A stretch of 32,816 bases of DNA from Alphaproteobacteria bacterium (GTDB taxonomy: Bacteria; Pseudomonadota; Alphaproteobacteria; Caulobacterales; Maricaulaceae). The stretch lies in assembly GCA_030428405.1 (NCBI GenBank), contig JAUIEH010000002.1, positions 1-32,816 on the forward strand. Direction: 5' to 3'. Of this stretch, positions 1 through 8,516 are shown one piece after another. The position numbers were made by a program, and so were the translations under genes. Each line of letters begins with the position of its first letter. Position 1 is the stretch's first letter. Under the pieces are notes generated by a model that was given only the letters and a program-made list of their open reading frames with translations, ran no database searches and was not told the DNA's origin.

Positions 1-30
1 GCTTTCGCTAAAGCGCAGCGTAAAGGGGTC

Positions 31-54
31 GCCCGCCGCGTCGCCGCGGCGGGC
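31..54 (-). terminator. Hairpin downstream of the dioxygenase gene
   Basis: A perfect 10-bp inverted repeat (31-40 against 45-54) with a 4-nt TCGC loop lies about 30 bp past the stop of the dioxygenase gene. Read on the minus strand it is followed by CCCTTTA rather than a clean T-run. It is therefore a plausible but imperfect intrinsic terminator. Confidence 0.45.
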
Positions 55-82
55 GATGAACAGTCCGGTCGTCATAACTGCG

Positions 83-922
83 TTATGTCGCCATGGTCGC
101 GAACTGCTCAGAGCTGAACTCGGGATGCTGCTCAAAGAACCCTTTGCGAGCGAGCACCACACGTTGCAGCGTGCGCGTGCCCGCTTTCGCGATATCTCCG
201 CGACCGTGCTGCAGCGCCAAATTGTCCCAAAGCACCAAATCGCCTTTGCGCCAACGGTGCTCATAGACGAGCTGGTCGTCATATTGATGAGCGAACAGCT
301 CATCGATGAGCGCTCGGCTCTCATCGGCCGGAAGCTCGACGATTCGTGCGATCTGATTCAGAGCCGCGTAAAGAATGAGGTCGCCCGTACGCGGATGTTT
401 CATCACGAGCGGATGGACGTGCCGCGGCAAGCCGTCGGGAATATCTTCGGTGTTCGCCCCCGTCATGTCGACCGCGAACACGTGCAGCGCATGCAGACCC
501 TCGAGCCGTCGCTTTTGCGCATCGTTCAGCCGGCGATAGCCGTCCACTGCGCTTATATAGCGTGTCGAACTCTTCTCTTCTTCGACGTCGACCGCGTGCA
601 AGCTAATGCCCAGAAACGGCTCTGGACTGAACGCCAAGTCTGAATGGAACGCCAGCGGTCCGTCGCCGAGCGAGCCCGCGCCAGCCTTGTTGGAGATGTA
701 GCCGACGCCGTCTCCCTGAGTGCTCAACAGAGGTCCGAATTGCGAAATGAATTCGATTTGGGCTTCGTGCGAGAGGCTCTGATTTCGAAACACGACGAGG
801 TAATGGCGGTCGTATAACGCCTTCAACTCCGCGATTGTTTCATCGTCGATCGGCTTCGACAGGTCGATATCGACCTCGACGCCGAACGGCGACAATTCAT
901 GCGTGCTAAGACGGCTCGGCAT
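83..922 (-). CDS. TauD/TfdA-family Fe(II)/2-oxoglutarate-dependent dioxygenase
   Basis: Predicted cytoplasmic non-haem iron dioxygenase of 279 residues, the usual size for the TauD/TfdA family. These enzymes couple 2-oxoglutarate decarboxylation to hydroxylation of a carboxylate, sulfonate or ether substrate. The facial triad is visible as FHSD (His93, Asp95) and a distal His239 in LQHGRGD. Arg250 and Arg254 follow in the region that binds 2-oxoglutarate. The ATG at 922 is chosen because GGAG stands 7 nt before it; the frame also stays open to a TTG at 964 without a good ribosome-binding site. The gene is monocistronic, separated by about 540 bp from the thiolase gene upstream. The substrate cannot be told from sequence; taurine is not implied, because no sulfonate transporter is nearby. 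Family call is firm, substrate unknown. Confidence 0.9.
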   Translation of the reverse strand: MPSRLSTHELSPFGVEVDIDLSKPIDDETIAELKALYDRHYLVVFRNQSLSHEAQIEFISQFGPLLSTQGDGVGYISNKAGAGSLGDGPLAFHSDLAFSPEPFLGISLHAVDVEEEKSSTRYISAVDGYRRLNDAQKRRLEGLHALHVFAVDMTGANTEDIPDGLPRHVHPLVMKHPRTGDLILYAALNQIARIVELPADESRALIDELFAHQYDDQLVYEHRWRKGDLVLWDNLALQHGRGDIAKAGTRTLQRVVLARKGFFEQHPEFSSEQFATMAT

Positions 923-1461
923 ATGGCTGCTCCGGTCTGTGTCGCCGACCGGCGACGAGCCCAACTTAACACCGTTAAGCTGCCGCGCAACCCTGTACGC
1001 TGAACAAAGAGACCCGACTCAAACCCTGGATCATTTTCCGGCTAGCAGGCCAAGCGTGGAAACTGTGAGGGACTGGCGGAGCGCGCAGTCTGCGGCGAAC
1101 TCGTCTCCACCGTTTGCAGGGAAAATACAGGGAACATTCATTGAGCTTGGATCGAACAGAGGACAGCCCATGTGGAAGCACGCGGCTTTTTAGATGATTG
1201 GATACGATTTCCCTCATCGGTGGAACAGGGAAATAGATGTTCGAAACAAGGAATTGCGCCTCTCGCAGGGAGAGCTGCCATCATCCGAGAGCAGAGGTTT
1301 CGTGTCATCGGCCAAGGTTGCTCGCCTGCACCCTGGGCATTCAAACTCACTAAGTATAACGCTCGAAAAGCGGTAAAACTAATTGATCTACACTGTAATC
1401 TTTCGTTCTAGTCGCGTTGACAATGGTCTGCCAAAAGCCTTCCTCGTTTTCCGCCAAATCA
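923..1461. other. Intergenic region upstream of the dioxygenase gene
   Basis: About 540 bp without a convincing gene. It lies between the end of the thiolase gene and the start of the dioxygenase gene, both on the minus strand. Several overlapping short frames of 60-96 codons exist on both strands, but none has a recognisable domain. The segment around 1180-1420 is richer in A and T than its surroundings. The CTTAAC-ACC-GTTAAG palindrome described separately is the only structured element noticed. Confidence 0.6.
965..979. promoter_or_regulatory. Candidate operator CTTAAC-N3-GTTAAG upstream of the dioxygenase gene
   Basis: A perfect 6-bp inverted repeat with a 3-nt spacer lies 43-57 bp upstream of the preferred dioxygenase start. 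Its position and symmetry suit a dimeric regulator. It differs from the TGARC-N4-GYTCA palindrome found before other genes here, so this gene may be under different control. No binding protein can be assigned. Confidence 0.35.
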
Positions 1462-2625
1462 TCAAAGCGCTTCGATGATCGTCACGTTGGCGAGCCCTCC
1501 GCCTTCGCACATGGTTTGCAAGCCATACCGCGCGCCGCGCCGTCTCAGCGCGTGCGCAAGCGTCGCCATAAGTTTTGCGCCGGTCGCTCCGAGGGGATGG
1601 CCGAGCGCGATGGCGCCGCCATTGACGTTCAGCTTGCCGGGGTCTGCTCCGGTATGGCGTAACCAGGCCAGCGGCACGGGCGCGAACGCCTCGTTGACCT
1701 CGAACAGATCAATTTCGTCGATACTTAAGCCAGCGCGCGCGAGCGCGCGATCGGTGGCGAAGAGCGGCTCTTCCAGCATGATGACCGGATCGCCGCCCGT
1801 GACCGTCAGTTGACGGATTCGTGCCAAGGGGCGCAGGTCATAGGCCTCGACGGCGTGCTCCGACATGACGAGAACGGCCGCCGCCCCGTCGCAAATCTGA
1901 CTCGCGACTCCGGCGGTTATATGTCCGCCTTCGACAAGCGGTTGGAGCGACGCCAAGCCCTCCATCGAGGCGTCGAAGCGCACGCCTTCATCAACCTTGT
2001 GCAACTCAACCTCGCCAGTCGGCGTCGTCCATTCCACGGGAACGATCTCAGCATCGAAGGCGCCCTCTTCGATGGCGGCGGCAGAGCGCTTATGGCTTTC
2101 GAACGCAAAGGCGTCGAGCTGCTCGCGAGAGAAGCCGTATTTCTCCGCCATCATCTCGGCACCAATGAACTGGCTGAATCCGTCAACGCCGAAGCGCGCC
2201 TTCATCGCCTCGCTGTACGGGTCACAACCTTTTTCAGACAGAACCGACGAAAACATCGGCACGCGCGTCATGCTTTCTACACCGGCCGCTATCACGACAT
2301 CTTGCGTGCCCGACATGACCGCTTGCGCAGCAAAGTGCACGGATTGTTGCGATGAGCCGCATTGGCGGTCAATCGATACAGCGGGTACGGACTGCGGCAG
2401 CCGCGACGACAACACTGCATTGCGCCCAATATGCAGCGATTGCTCGCCGACCTGACCGACGCACCCCATGATGACGTCCTCGACGACGGCGGGGTCGAAG
2501 TCGTTGCGGTCGATCAGCGCATTGAGCGTGCAGGCGGCCAAATCTGCAGGATGCCAGCCCGAGAGGCGCCCGTTGCGTTTGCCGCCCGCCGTGCGCACTG
2601 CGTCGACGATGAATGCGTCAGCCAA
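1462..2625 (-). CDS. Acetyl-CoA acyltransferase (thiolase)
   Basis: Type II thiolase of 387 residues that would cleave a 3-ketoacyl-CoA with CoA as the last step of a beta-oxidation round. The acylation Cys89 is in RQCGSSQQ. His343 is in ALGHPLGATG and the second catalytic Cys373 is in MCEGGG, so the full catalytic set is intact and numbered as in classic thiolases. The frame opens at 2691, but the first 22 residues have no counterpart in the family. A TTG at 2625 follows AGAGGA by 6 nt and gives a normal N-terminus (LADAFIVDAVRT), so I place the start there. It is the last gene of the minus-strand run that also holds the hydrolase-ligase fusion, 62 nt upstream. The chain length or ring origin of its substrate is not evident. 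Confidence 0.9.
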   Translation of the reverse strand: MADAFIVDAVRTAGGKRNGRLSGWHPADLAACTLNALIDRNDFDPAVVEDVIMGCVGQVGEQSLHIGRNAVLSSRLPQSVPAVSIDRQCGSSQQSVHFAAQAVMSGTQDVVIAAGVESMTRVPMFSSVLSEKGCDPYSEAMKARFGVDGFSQFIGAEMMAEKYGFSREQLDAFAFESHKRSAAAIEEGAFDAEIVPVEWTTPTGEVELHKVDEGVRFDASMEGLASLQPLVEGGHITAGVASQICDGAAAVLVMSEHAVEAYDLRPLARIRQLTVTGGDPVIMLEEPLFATDRALARAGLSIDEIDLFEVNEAFAPVPLAWLRHTGADPGKLNVNGGAIALGHPLGATGAKLMATLAHALRRRGARYGLQTMCEGGGLANVTIIEAL

Positions 2626-2687
2626 GTTTTGTCCTCTCTCTTGAGGTGGGCCGCAATTCACCCGCTTCCAGCGGACATCGCTTGCGG

Positions 2688-5600
2688 TCAATCGGGATCG
2701 TGATGCTTGACTGTGACGCCGTGCGCCTCTCGGTCCCAGACGTCGCCGGTCAGCCCCTCTTCGCGCAGCTGAACTTTGCGCACCTTTTCCGTCGGCGTCT
2801 TGGGAAGCTCCGGCAAGACGCGAACGAAGCGGGGCACCATGAAATGCGCCATCCGTGTTCGGCAGAATAAGATCAGCTCTTTTGGATCGATTTCATGACC
2901 TGGCGCCGGCGAGACGACGATCAGAATTTCGTCCTCGCCATATTCGCTCGGCACAGCGACCGCTGCGGCTTCGCGCACACTGGGATGGGAGAGAAATTCC
3001 GCTTCGACCTCAAATGACGAAACATTCTCGCCGCGTCGGCGGATTGCATCCTTCATTCTATCGACGAAGTAGAAGTTACCGAGTTCGTCCTGCTTGAAAC
3101 CGTCGCCTGTGTGAAACCACCCGTTTCGCCAAGCTTCCGCCGTCGCTTCGGGCATGGCGTTGTAGCCGTGGTTCATCGACCACGGGCGATCGACCCGCAA
3201 AATCATTTCACCAATTTCGCCCACGCTGACTTCCTCGTCATGAGCGTCGACAAGGCGCGCTTCCACACCGTCGCGCGTCACCCCGCAGGCGCCGGCGATG
3301 GTCGGGTTCTTCTCCGAAACGATGGGACACGAAATCTCGGACATGTTGAACAGCGTGTAGAGATCAATTCCGAACCGCTCACGAAACTCAGTGCTCGTCT
3401 CCAATAGCGGAATCAGGAACGCCCAGCTTAGACAATGGTCCTTATCGTCGGCTGATGTCGGCTGTCGCAACAAGAAGCTCGCCATCGCTCCCAGCAGCGT
3501 GCAGCAATTCGCGTTGAGTCTGCGGATTAGCGGCCAAAACTCGTCCGTGCGGAAACGCTCGACGATCGCAGCCGAGCGCCCTAGCAGCAACATGGCGTAT
3601 GTGCCGACCGTGCCCCCAACATGGAACAGCGGCAAGTTCACCAGATAACGTAAATCCTCTGAATCGCGCTCCTCAAAACACACTGCGGCCGTCGTCGCGA
3701 GATGACAATATGAGCTCAGCACGCCCTTGGACGGTCCCGTGGTTCCCGAGGTGAAGATAATGGATTGTTCGTCCCAGGGTTCGATCGGTCGTTCCAGCAC
3801 GACATCGTCTTCAGCCGGCACGGTAAGCAGATCAAAGCTCTTCGCCTCGCGCCCGGCGCCATATGCGCCCGATCGCGCGTCGAGTTCGCCCCTCACCACG
3901 ACGCCGGCGAGCTTCGGCGCTTCGACCTCTGACAGGCGCGGCGCGAATGCGGCGTCGGCGACGATCACGGCGGCGTCGGAATTATTCACCGTGTGCTGTA
4001 ATATCCCGCCGCGATAGCTGGTGTTGAGCGGCACATAGGTCGCGCCGATCCAGTTGGCGCCAAACCAGATGCGCATGGCGTCGGGGCCGTTCGCAAACCA
4101 AGACAAAACGCGCTCGCCCTGGCGGACGCCCAGCGCGCGCAGTCCTGCGCCTGCGTTTCGCGCGGCTTCGGCGGCGTCCCGATAGGTCCATGTCTCGCCT
4201 GAATCGAAAACCGCGAAAACCTGATCGCCACGCTCGCGCTCATGTCGTTCGAGCACGTAGCGCAGCACACAATCCTCGCGCGCGGGAACCTCGGACGATT
4301 TCCAGCTCGGTTGCTTATTCGTGTCCGGATCAGAGATTGCGGTTTGGGCCGGCTTAGCCGACGCCGAGCCTGCGGCGTCGGTCAATACCGGCAGCTCCAG
4401 GCGCGAAGGATGAACGCCGCCATGATGAACGCGGTTGCGCGCGGCCAGACCGGTCGTCTCAACACCCGGCGGTCCGCCCGTATTCATATTCGGGTCGATA
4501 TGCGGATAGTTCGCGCTCGCGATCATCACGCGGAGACGGTGGCCTTGCGCGAGGCGCCAGGCGGCGTGGCCCAGCGAAATTCGGACTTCCTCGACGCGTC
4601 CCGGCTCCAGCATCGCTTCCCGGTCGAAACCGTTGCGGAAGCGCGCACGAATCATGCCTTCCGCAAACGGCGTACTGACGCCCTCGGGCGAGACATCGCA
4701 AAGATGGCTGACGAAATCAGTGTCGCGCCGATTGCTCGAAATCCAAAGCACGAGTTCGGGTTCGCCGACAATGTCTACATCCGTACCGAGCGGATCGGAG
4801 GTGTAGACTGCAACGTCGGCACGCTGTTCGATCGGCGCCTGATCTACCGGGCCCATGACTAAACCGCCGAGATAGATCGTGCGCCCGCCGCGCGTCGGCG
4901 TCGGCCGTTCGGGGTCGTAGAGAAATTCGTCCGTGCGTTTGCGATAGTTTGGCGCGGCGTCGAGCATTCGTCCGTCATCGGACCGGCGCGCGGCGCGCCC
5001 GCGGCTCGAAAGCCAGAGCGTTTTCTTGCGCGCCTGCGCTGGCGGCCAAGTTTCACTCGTGCACCAAGAATTGGCGTTGAGCAGATAATATCGCACGCGC
5101 GACGGCGCATCGACGGTTTCGCCGTTGAGATGCCTCCGGAAGAAGCTGATATGAGCGTCTGGCACGCCGCCCGCGCGCGCAGAGCCCATAATGCCGAAAT
5201 TCTGCGATCCGCTATACGATGTCAGCGCGCCTGAATGCGCCCAGCCGCCCATCAGTAATTCGTGATCCGCGGCAGAACGCCCCGACAGGTTTTGAAATAG
5301 GCCGACGCTGGAGCGCTGAAAGACGTCGTACCAGCCGCCAATGCTCAGTACAGGCACGTCAATTTTGGACAGATCGACGCCGCGCGGCGCCGCGCCGATC
5401 GTTCGGTTGAACAATTCCTCCGGATGGACTGGAAAACCCGACGCGGCGAACGCCGGCGCCTCTACGATCGGCCGGTGATCCATCATCGTGCGCGGCGCAA
5501 GCGCTGCTCCGGCGATCATCTGCATCACCGCTGGGTCGGGCGCGTCTCCTTCCGCGATCTTCTTCTTCAGCCAATCAGCGCCCATGAACGCCAACCACCC

Positions 5601-6080
5601 ATAGAGATGGTCGAGGCGGAAGGCGCCGCCAGTCTCGATCAGATCGAATTCTTCAAGCGCGACCATTGACGGCGCGATGGCCTGAAGACAAGGCGGCTGG
5701 AGCGCTGCGGCGAAAAGCTGCACAATGGCGAGATAGGATTGACCCGCCATGCCGATTTGATCGGTGCTCCACGACTGGGCCGCCGTCCAGGCGATCGTGT
5801 CGTAGCCGTCCTCGCCTTCTTGCTCCCACATTATGGCGCGCCATTCGCCGTCAGAGGCGCCGCGGCCGCGCGTGTCCTGGACGAGTACGTTGAAGCCGGC
5901 GCGGGCGAGCTGTTCCGGCCGCACGCCTTCTATCGCGGAAATTTCCGATTTGCCGTATGGCGTGCGCATCAACACGGTCGCGCAGGGCTCATCCGTAGAC
6001 GGACGCCATAGGTCCGCGCGCAGGACGACGCCGTCGCGCATCGGCGTCTCCACGTCTTGATGGACCACAAAGCCGACCAC
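2688..6080 (-). CDS. Fusion protein: CocE/NonD-type serine hydrolase plus acyl-CoA ligase
   Basis: One uninterrupted frame of about 1130 residues carries two enzymes. Numbering is from the upstream GTG at 6089. Residues 1-570 match the CocE/NonD (X-Pro dipeptidyl-peptidase S15) hydrolase fold. The nucleophile Ser118 is in AGQSY, Asp255 in GGWYD and His285 in GGWAH, followed by the C-terminal jelly-roll domain. After a polar linker of about 30 residues, 605-1133 is an ANL-family acyl-CoA ligase with the phosphate loop TSGTTGPSKG at 780-789, WFHTGD at 991-996 and the C-terminal catalytic Lys1102. I infer that the hydrolase releases a carboxylate from an ester or amide and the ligase activates it with ATP and CoA. 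The GTG at 6080 is preferred because GGAGG lies 8 nt upstream. No plausible separate ligase start was found in the linker. The ligase half is a paralogue of the one at 10794. Confidence 0.88.
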   Translation of the reverse strand: MVGFVVHQDVETPMRDGVVLRADLWRPSTDEPCATVLMRTPYGKSEISAIEGVRPEQLARAGFNVLVQDTRGRGASDGEWRAIMWEQEGEDGYDTIAWTAAQSWSTDQIGMAGQSYLAIVQLFAAALQPPCLQAIAPSMVALEEFDLIETGGAFRLDHLYGWLAFMGADWLKKKIAEGDAPDPAVMQMIAGAALAPRTMMDHRPIVEAPAFAASGFPVHPEELFNRTIGAAPRGVDLSKIDVPVLSIGGWYDVFQRSSVGLFQNLSGRSAADHELLMGGWAHSGALTSYSGSQNFGIMGSARAGGVPDAHISFFRRHLNGETVDAPSRVRYYLLNANSWCTSETWPPAQARKKTLWLSSRGRAARRSDDGRMLDAAPNYRKRTDEFLYDPERPTPTRGGRTIYLGGLVMGPVDQAPIEQRADVAVYTSDPLGTDVDIVGEPELVLWISSNRRDTDFVSHLCDVSPEGVSTPFAEGMIRARFRNGFDREAMLEPGRVEEVRISLGHAAWRLAQGHRLRVMIASANYPHIDPNMNTGGPPGVETTGLAARNRVHHGGVHPSRLELPVLTDAAGSASAKPAQTAISDPDTNKQPSWKSSEVPAREDCVLRYVLERHERERGDQVFAVFDSGETWTYRDAAEAARNAGAGLRALGVRQGERVLSWFANGPDAMRIWFGANWIGATYVPLNTSYRGGILQHTVNNSDAAVIVADAAFAPRLSEVEAPKLAGVVVRGELDARSGAYGAGREAKSFDLLTVPAEDDVVLERPIEPWDEQSIIFTSGTTGPSKGVLSSYCHLATTAAVCFEERDSEDLRYLVNLPLFHVGGTVGTYAMLLLGRSAAIVERFRTDEFWPLIRRLNANCCTLLGAMASFLLRQPTSADDKDHCLSWAFLIPLLETSTEFRERFGIDLYTLFNMSEISCPIVSEKNPTIAGACGVTRDGVEARLVDAHDEEVSVGEIGEMILRVDRPWSMNHGYNAMPEATAEAWRNGWFHTGDGFKQDELGNFYFVDRMKDAIRRRGENVSSFEVEAEFLSHPSVREAAAVAVPSEYGEDEILIVVSPAPGHEIDPKELILFCRTRMAHFMVPRFVRVLPELPKTPTEKVRKVQLREEGLTGDVWDREAHGVTVKHHDPD

Positions 6081-6148
6081 GCTCGTCACCTCCCCCGGCT
6101 TGGCCTTGCTGCGCGCAACTCGGCGATTACGCGCAGCTCGCAGGCCGC

Positions 6149-6949
6149 TCAGTCACCCGTGAATTCGGGCGGTCTCTTTTCAAGGAATGCACGCGCGCCT
6201 TCTCGCGCATCCGCGATTCCCTTTGTTCTTGCTTGATGATAGAGTTCTTGAATGCGCAGTCGATCGGCGAAGCCCTCACCAACCATGGCTTCACGCATTT
6301 CCTTGTAAAGACCGATCACGCGCGTCGGCCCCCGGGCGAACTTAGCGGCGATTTCGGCGACGTCGGAGGCCAAGGCGTCATCGTCGCTAAGTCCGTGCAG
6401 AAAGCCGATGCTCAAGGCTTCCTCGGCGTCTAACAATCGCCCGGTGAGCAATATCTCGGTCGCGCGGCTCCACCCAATCGCGGAGGCGAAACCTGCACCG
6501 TTGCCGACTTGTCCGACCTTGACGAGCCCGCTGCCGATACGCGCGCTTTTGGCGCCATAACGAACGTCGCATGCTGATGCGAGTTCGGCGCCCGCGCCTG
6601 CCGCAAAGCCGTTGATCGCTGCAATGACGGGCTTCGGCAGGCGGATGATGGCCTGCATGATGCGGATGTAAATCGATGATCCGTCCAACGGATCTAGCGC
6701 GGCGGAGGCATTGTCGGGGTTCGAATTCAGCCAGGCGTCTAGCCCGTCAATATCGTCGCCGGCGCAGAACGCGCGACCGCGTCCCGTGAGCACGACGACG
6801 CGCGTTTGCGGGTCGCGTTCAGCGTCGCGGAGAGCGTTGAGTAGCCCCACGCCCAAATCGCGATCGAGCGCATTCAACTTATCAGGACGATCAAGCGTGA
6901 GCGTCAAAACGCACTCGGATTGTACGATATCCAGGCTGGGCGCGCTCAT
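6149..6949 (-). CDS. Enoyl-CoA hydratase/isomerase family protein (crotonase), atypical active site
   Basis: Crotonase-fold protein of 266 residues. The CoA-pocket and oxyanion-hole signatures are visible: AFCAGDDI, and INGFAAGAGAELASACD. The segment that normally reads PEI-LG-PGAGG is here SGLVKVGQVGNGAGFA, so the usual first catalytic glutamate is missing. A simple hydratase reaction is therefore uncertain; isomerase, hydrolase or C-C lyase activity is possible. The start at 6949 is chosen because its ATG overlaps the stop of the upstream SDR as ATGA, implying translational coupling. The frame remains open to a TTG at 6985 with no better ribosome-binding site. It is followed 68 nt later by the hydrolase-ligase fusion in the same operon. 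Confidence 0.88.
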   Translation of the reverse strand: MSAPSLDIVQSECVLTLTLDRPDKLNALDRDLGVGLLNALRDAERDPQTRVVVLTGRGRAFCAGDDIDGLDAWLNSNPDNASAALDPLDGSSIYIRIMQAIIRLPKPVIAAINGFAAGAGAELASACDVRYGAKSARIGSGLVKVGQVGNGAGFASAIGWSRATEILLTGRLLDAEEALSIGFLHGLSDDDALASDVAEIAAKFARGPTRVIGLYKEMREAMVGEGFADRLRIQELYHQARTKGIADAREGARAFLEKRPPEFTGD

Positions 6950-7776
6950 GTGGCCGACGAATCGGGAAGCATATGCGGCGTCCAAGGACTGTCCGCGTTG
7001 CGGTTGTCGCGCCTAAACCAGCGCGGATAGCCGTGCAGCGTTTGACCGCCGTCGACGACGATGGAGGCGCCAGTCACGTAGGCGGCCGCATCGGAGCAGA
7101 GAAAGCTAACGACCTCGGCGACATCGTCCGGTTGACCAATGCGCGCAAGCGCCGTCTCCGCGAGCAACGTTTCGCGCACCTCGTCTTGCGCAAGCACGCC
7201 ATCCGTCATGGCAGTGGCGACCGCGCCTGGCAGGATCACGTTGACGCGCACGCCTTGGGCGCCGAGCTCAGACGCCAAGATTCGCGTCAGGATCAACAGC
7301 CCGCCTTTTGAAGCGCAATACGCACCGAAGAGGTCCGTCGGCGTCGTCGCGCCGGTTGATGCGTTCAAGACGATGGCGCCGCCATGGGGCATGCGCCGCG
7401 CCGCGGCCTGCGCCACGAAAAACGTACCGCTCAGATTGATGTCGACGTGACGACGCCAGTCAGTTTGAGTGACATCTAGCAGCGCGCCATATCGTCCGTA
7501 GCCGGCGTTCGCGAAACAGAAATCTAGGCCTTCACAGGAAGCATCGACCTTTTCAAACGCGGACGCGATCGAATCATAATCCGCCTGATCATAAACAATC
7601 GGCTCGACCGACCCGCCTTGCGCGCGACATGTATCCGCCACGGAGACGAGTTGATCGGCCTTACGGTCAAGCGCGAATACGCGCGCGCCCTCGGCTGCGA
7701 GCTTGGCCACGCTGGCGGCGCCCATGCCGCTTGCAGCGCCGGTCACGACGCCAATTTTGTCTTTGTACAGTTTCAT
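6946..7776 (-). CDS. Short-chain dehydrogenase/reductase (SDR)
   Basis: Classical NAD(P)-dependent SDR of 276 residues. It has the nucleotide-binding TGAASGMG at 12-19, ANAG at about 89-92, and catalytic Ser140, Tyr153 and Lys157 (YCASK). It carries a tail of about 25 polar residues after the normal VVDGG end of the fold. It is the first gene of the operon SDR, crotonase, hydrolase-ligase fusion, thiolase, and its stop overlaps the crotonase start. A well-formed palindromic operator lies about 41 bp upstream of its ATG. It probably oxidises a hydroxyacyl-CoA or other alcohol intermediate, but the substrate cannot be read from the sequence. Confidence 0.9.
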   Translation of the reverse strand: MKLYKDKIGVVTGAASGMGAASVAKLAAEGARVFALDRKADQLVSVADTCRAQGGSVEPIVYDQADYDSIASAFEKVDASCEGLDFCFANAGYGRYGALLDVTQTDWRRHVDINLSGTFFVAQAAARRMPHGGAIVLNASTGATTPTDLFGAYCASKGGLLILTRILASELGAQGVRVNVILPGAVATAMTDGVLAQDEVRETLLAETALARIGQPDDVAEVVSFLCSDAAAYVTGASIVVDGGQTLHGYPRWFRRDNRNADSPWTPHMLPDSSAT

Positions 7777-7816
7777 AATTCGCGCGACTTAGAGAATGAT
7801 GACGACATTGCATGAA

Positions 7817-7830
7817 TGAACGTATGTTCA
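7817..7830. promoter_or_regulatory. Palindromic operator TGAAC-GTAT-GTTCA (site 1)
   Basis: A 14-bp inverted repeat with 4-nt spacer; the symmetry extends one or two A:T pairs outward to AATGAAC...GTTCATT (7815-7832). It lies between the end of the TetR gene and the start of the SDR-crotonase-fusion-thiolase operon. Nearly identical sequence recurs at 14232. It is the best match to the motif shared by many promoters here. Binding by the adjacent TetR protein is inferred. Confidence 0.75.
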
Positions 7831-7853
7831 TTTTTACGCACAATGCGCGTCTG

Positions 7854-8516
7854 TCAAGTAGCGTCAGGGCGGATCGGCACGATGGCGGCGCCGGAATGCG
7901 CCATGCGCGCGGCGAATTCGGCGTAGACGTCAGCGAGTTGTTCGGGCGTCATCGCACCGTCATCGTTGAACCATTCCGACACGCGAACGACCATGTCGAT
8001 CATCGCCATGGCGAGCAAATGCCCAGCCGGTTCGCCACTTGTTTTCGGCAGATCAAACTCGCCCACGGCAGCACCCGCGCGCAAAATATCTTCAAAGACG
8101 GCGCGCACGCGGCGGCGCAGCTGACGCACATGTTCTTTCTCTTCGCCCGACAGGAAATGATATTCCTGATTGGCGACCAGCGCGCTTTGACGATTGGTGG
8201 AATGAAACACCACGAATTCGCGGATGAGATTTTTCAGCCGGTCGGACTGATTGCGCGCCGGCTGTCCGAGCGCGAGATAGATCTTCTCTTCGACGACCTG
8301 ATGGGTGTCTTTGATGATCTCGAAGAGCAGCTTGTCTTTAGAGCTGAAGTGATTGTAGAGCGCGCCCGGCGTGAAACCGCATGCTTCGGTGATGTTGCGA
8401 GTCGTCGTCGCCTTGAAGCCATTCTTGAAAAACAGCTCCGTCGCGACCGCCTTGATATAATCGGCGGTGTTCGCCGGGACCGCGCGCGCCGGGCCAGAAA
8501 CTTTAGCTTTCGCCAT
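7854..8516 (-). CDS. TetR/AcrR-family transcriptional regulator
   Basis: Regulator of 220 residues with an N-terminal TetR helix-turn-helix (about residues 20-65) whose recognition helix reads TPGALYNHFSSK. An all-helical ligand-binding domain follows. It closely resembles the second TetR protein at 12432-13088 in both halves, including the FHxTxRxxAL and EYxxLSG segments. The two are clearly paralogues. TetR proteins in acyl-CoA catabolic clusters usually repress until an acyl-CoA or free pathway intermediate binds. Palindromic sites lie both upstream (8599) and downstream (7817), which suits autoregulation plus control of the SDR operon. The ATG at 8516 is preferred; a GTG sits directly before it at 8519. 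Confidence 0.92.
   Translation of the reverse strand: MAKAKVSGPARAVPANTADYIKAVATELFFKNGFKATTTRNITEACGFTPGALYNHFSSKDKLLFEIIKDTHQVVEEKIYLALGQPARNQSDRLKNLIREFVVFHSTNRQSALVANQEYHFLSGEEKEHVRQLRRRVRAVFEDILRAGAAVGEFDLPKTSGEPAGHLLAMAMIDMVVRVSEWFNDDGAMTPEQLADVYAEFAARMAHSGAAIVPIRPDAT

Noticed and set aside
1-14. Small GCTTT-CGCT-AAAGC hairpin at the window edge
   Set aside because: Only 5 bp with no context on its left side; cannot be interpreted.
296-328. GATGAGC-GCTCG-GCTCATC inverted repeat resembling the operator
   Set aside because: The spacer is 5 nt, not 4, and it lies inside the dioxygenase coding sequence.
56-643. Plus-strand frame of 195 codons
   Set aside because: Antisense to the dioxygenase gene, which has its full metal-binding triad.
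4300-4420. Possible separate start for the ligase half of the fusion
   Set aside because: No ATG or well-spaced ribosome-binding site occurs in the linker, and the frame is continuous.
4242-4862. Plus-strand frame of 206 codons
   Set aside because: It is antisense to the hydrolase-ligase fusion, rich in Arg and His, with no recognisable domain; a typical shadow in GC-rich DNA.
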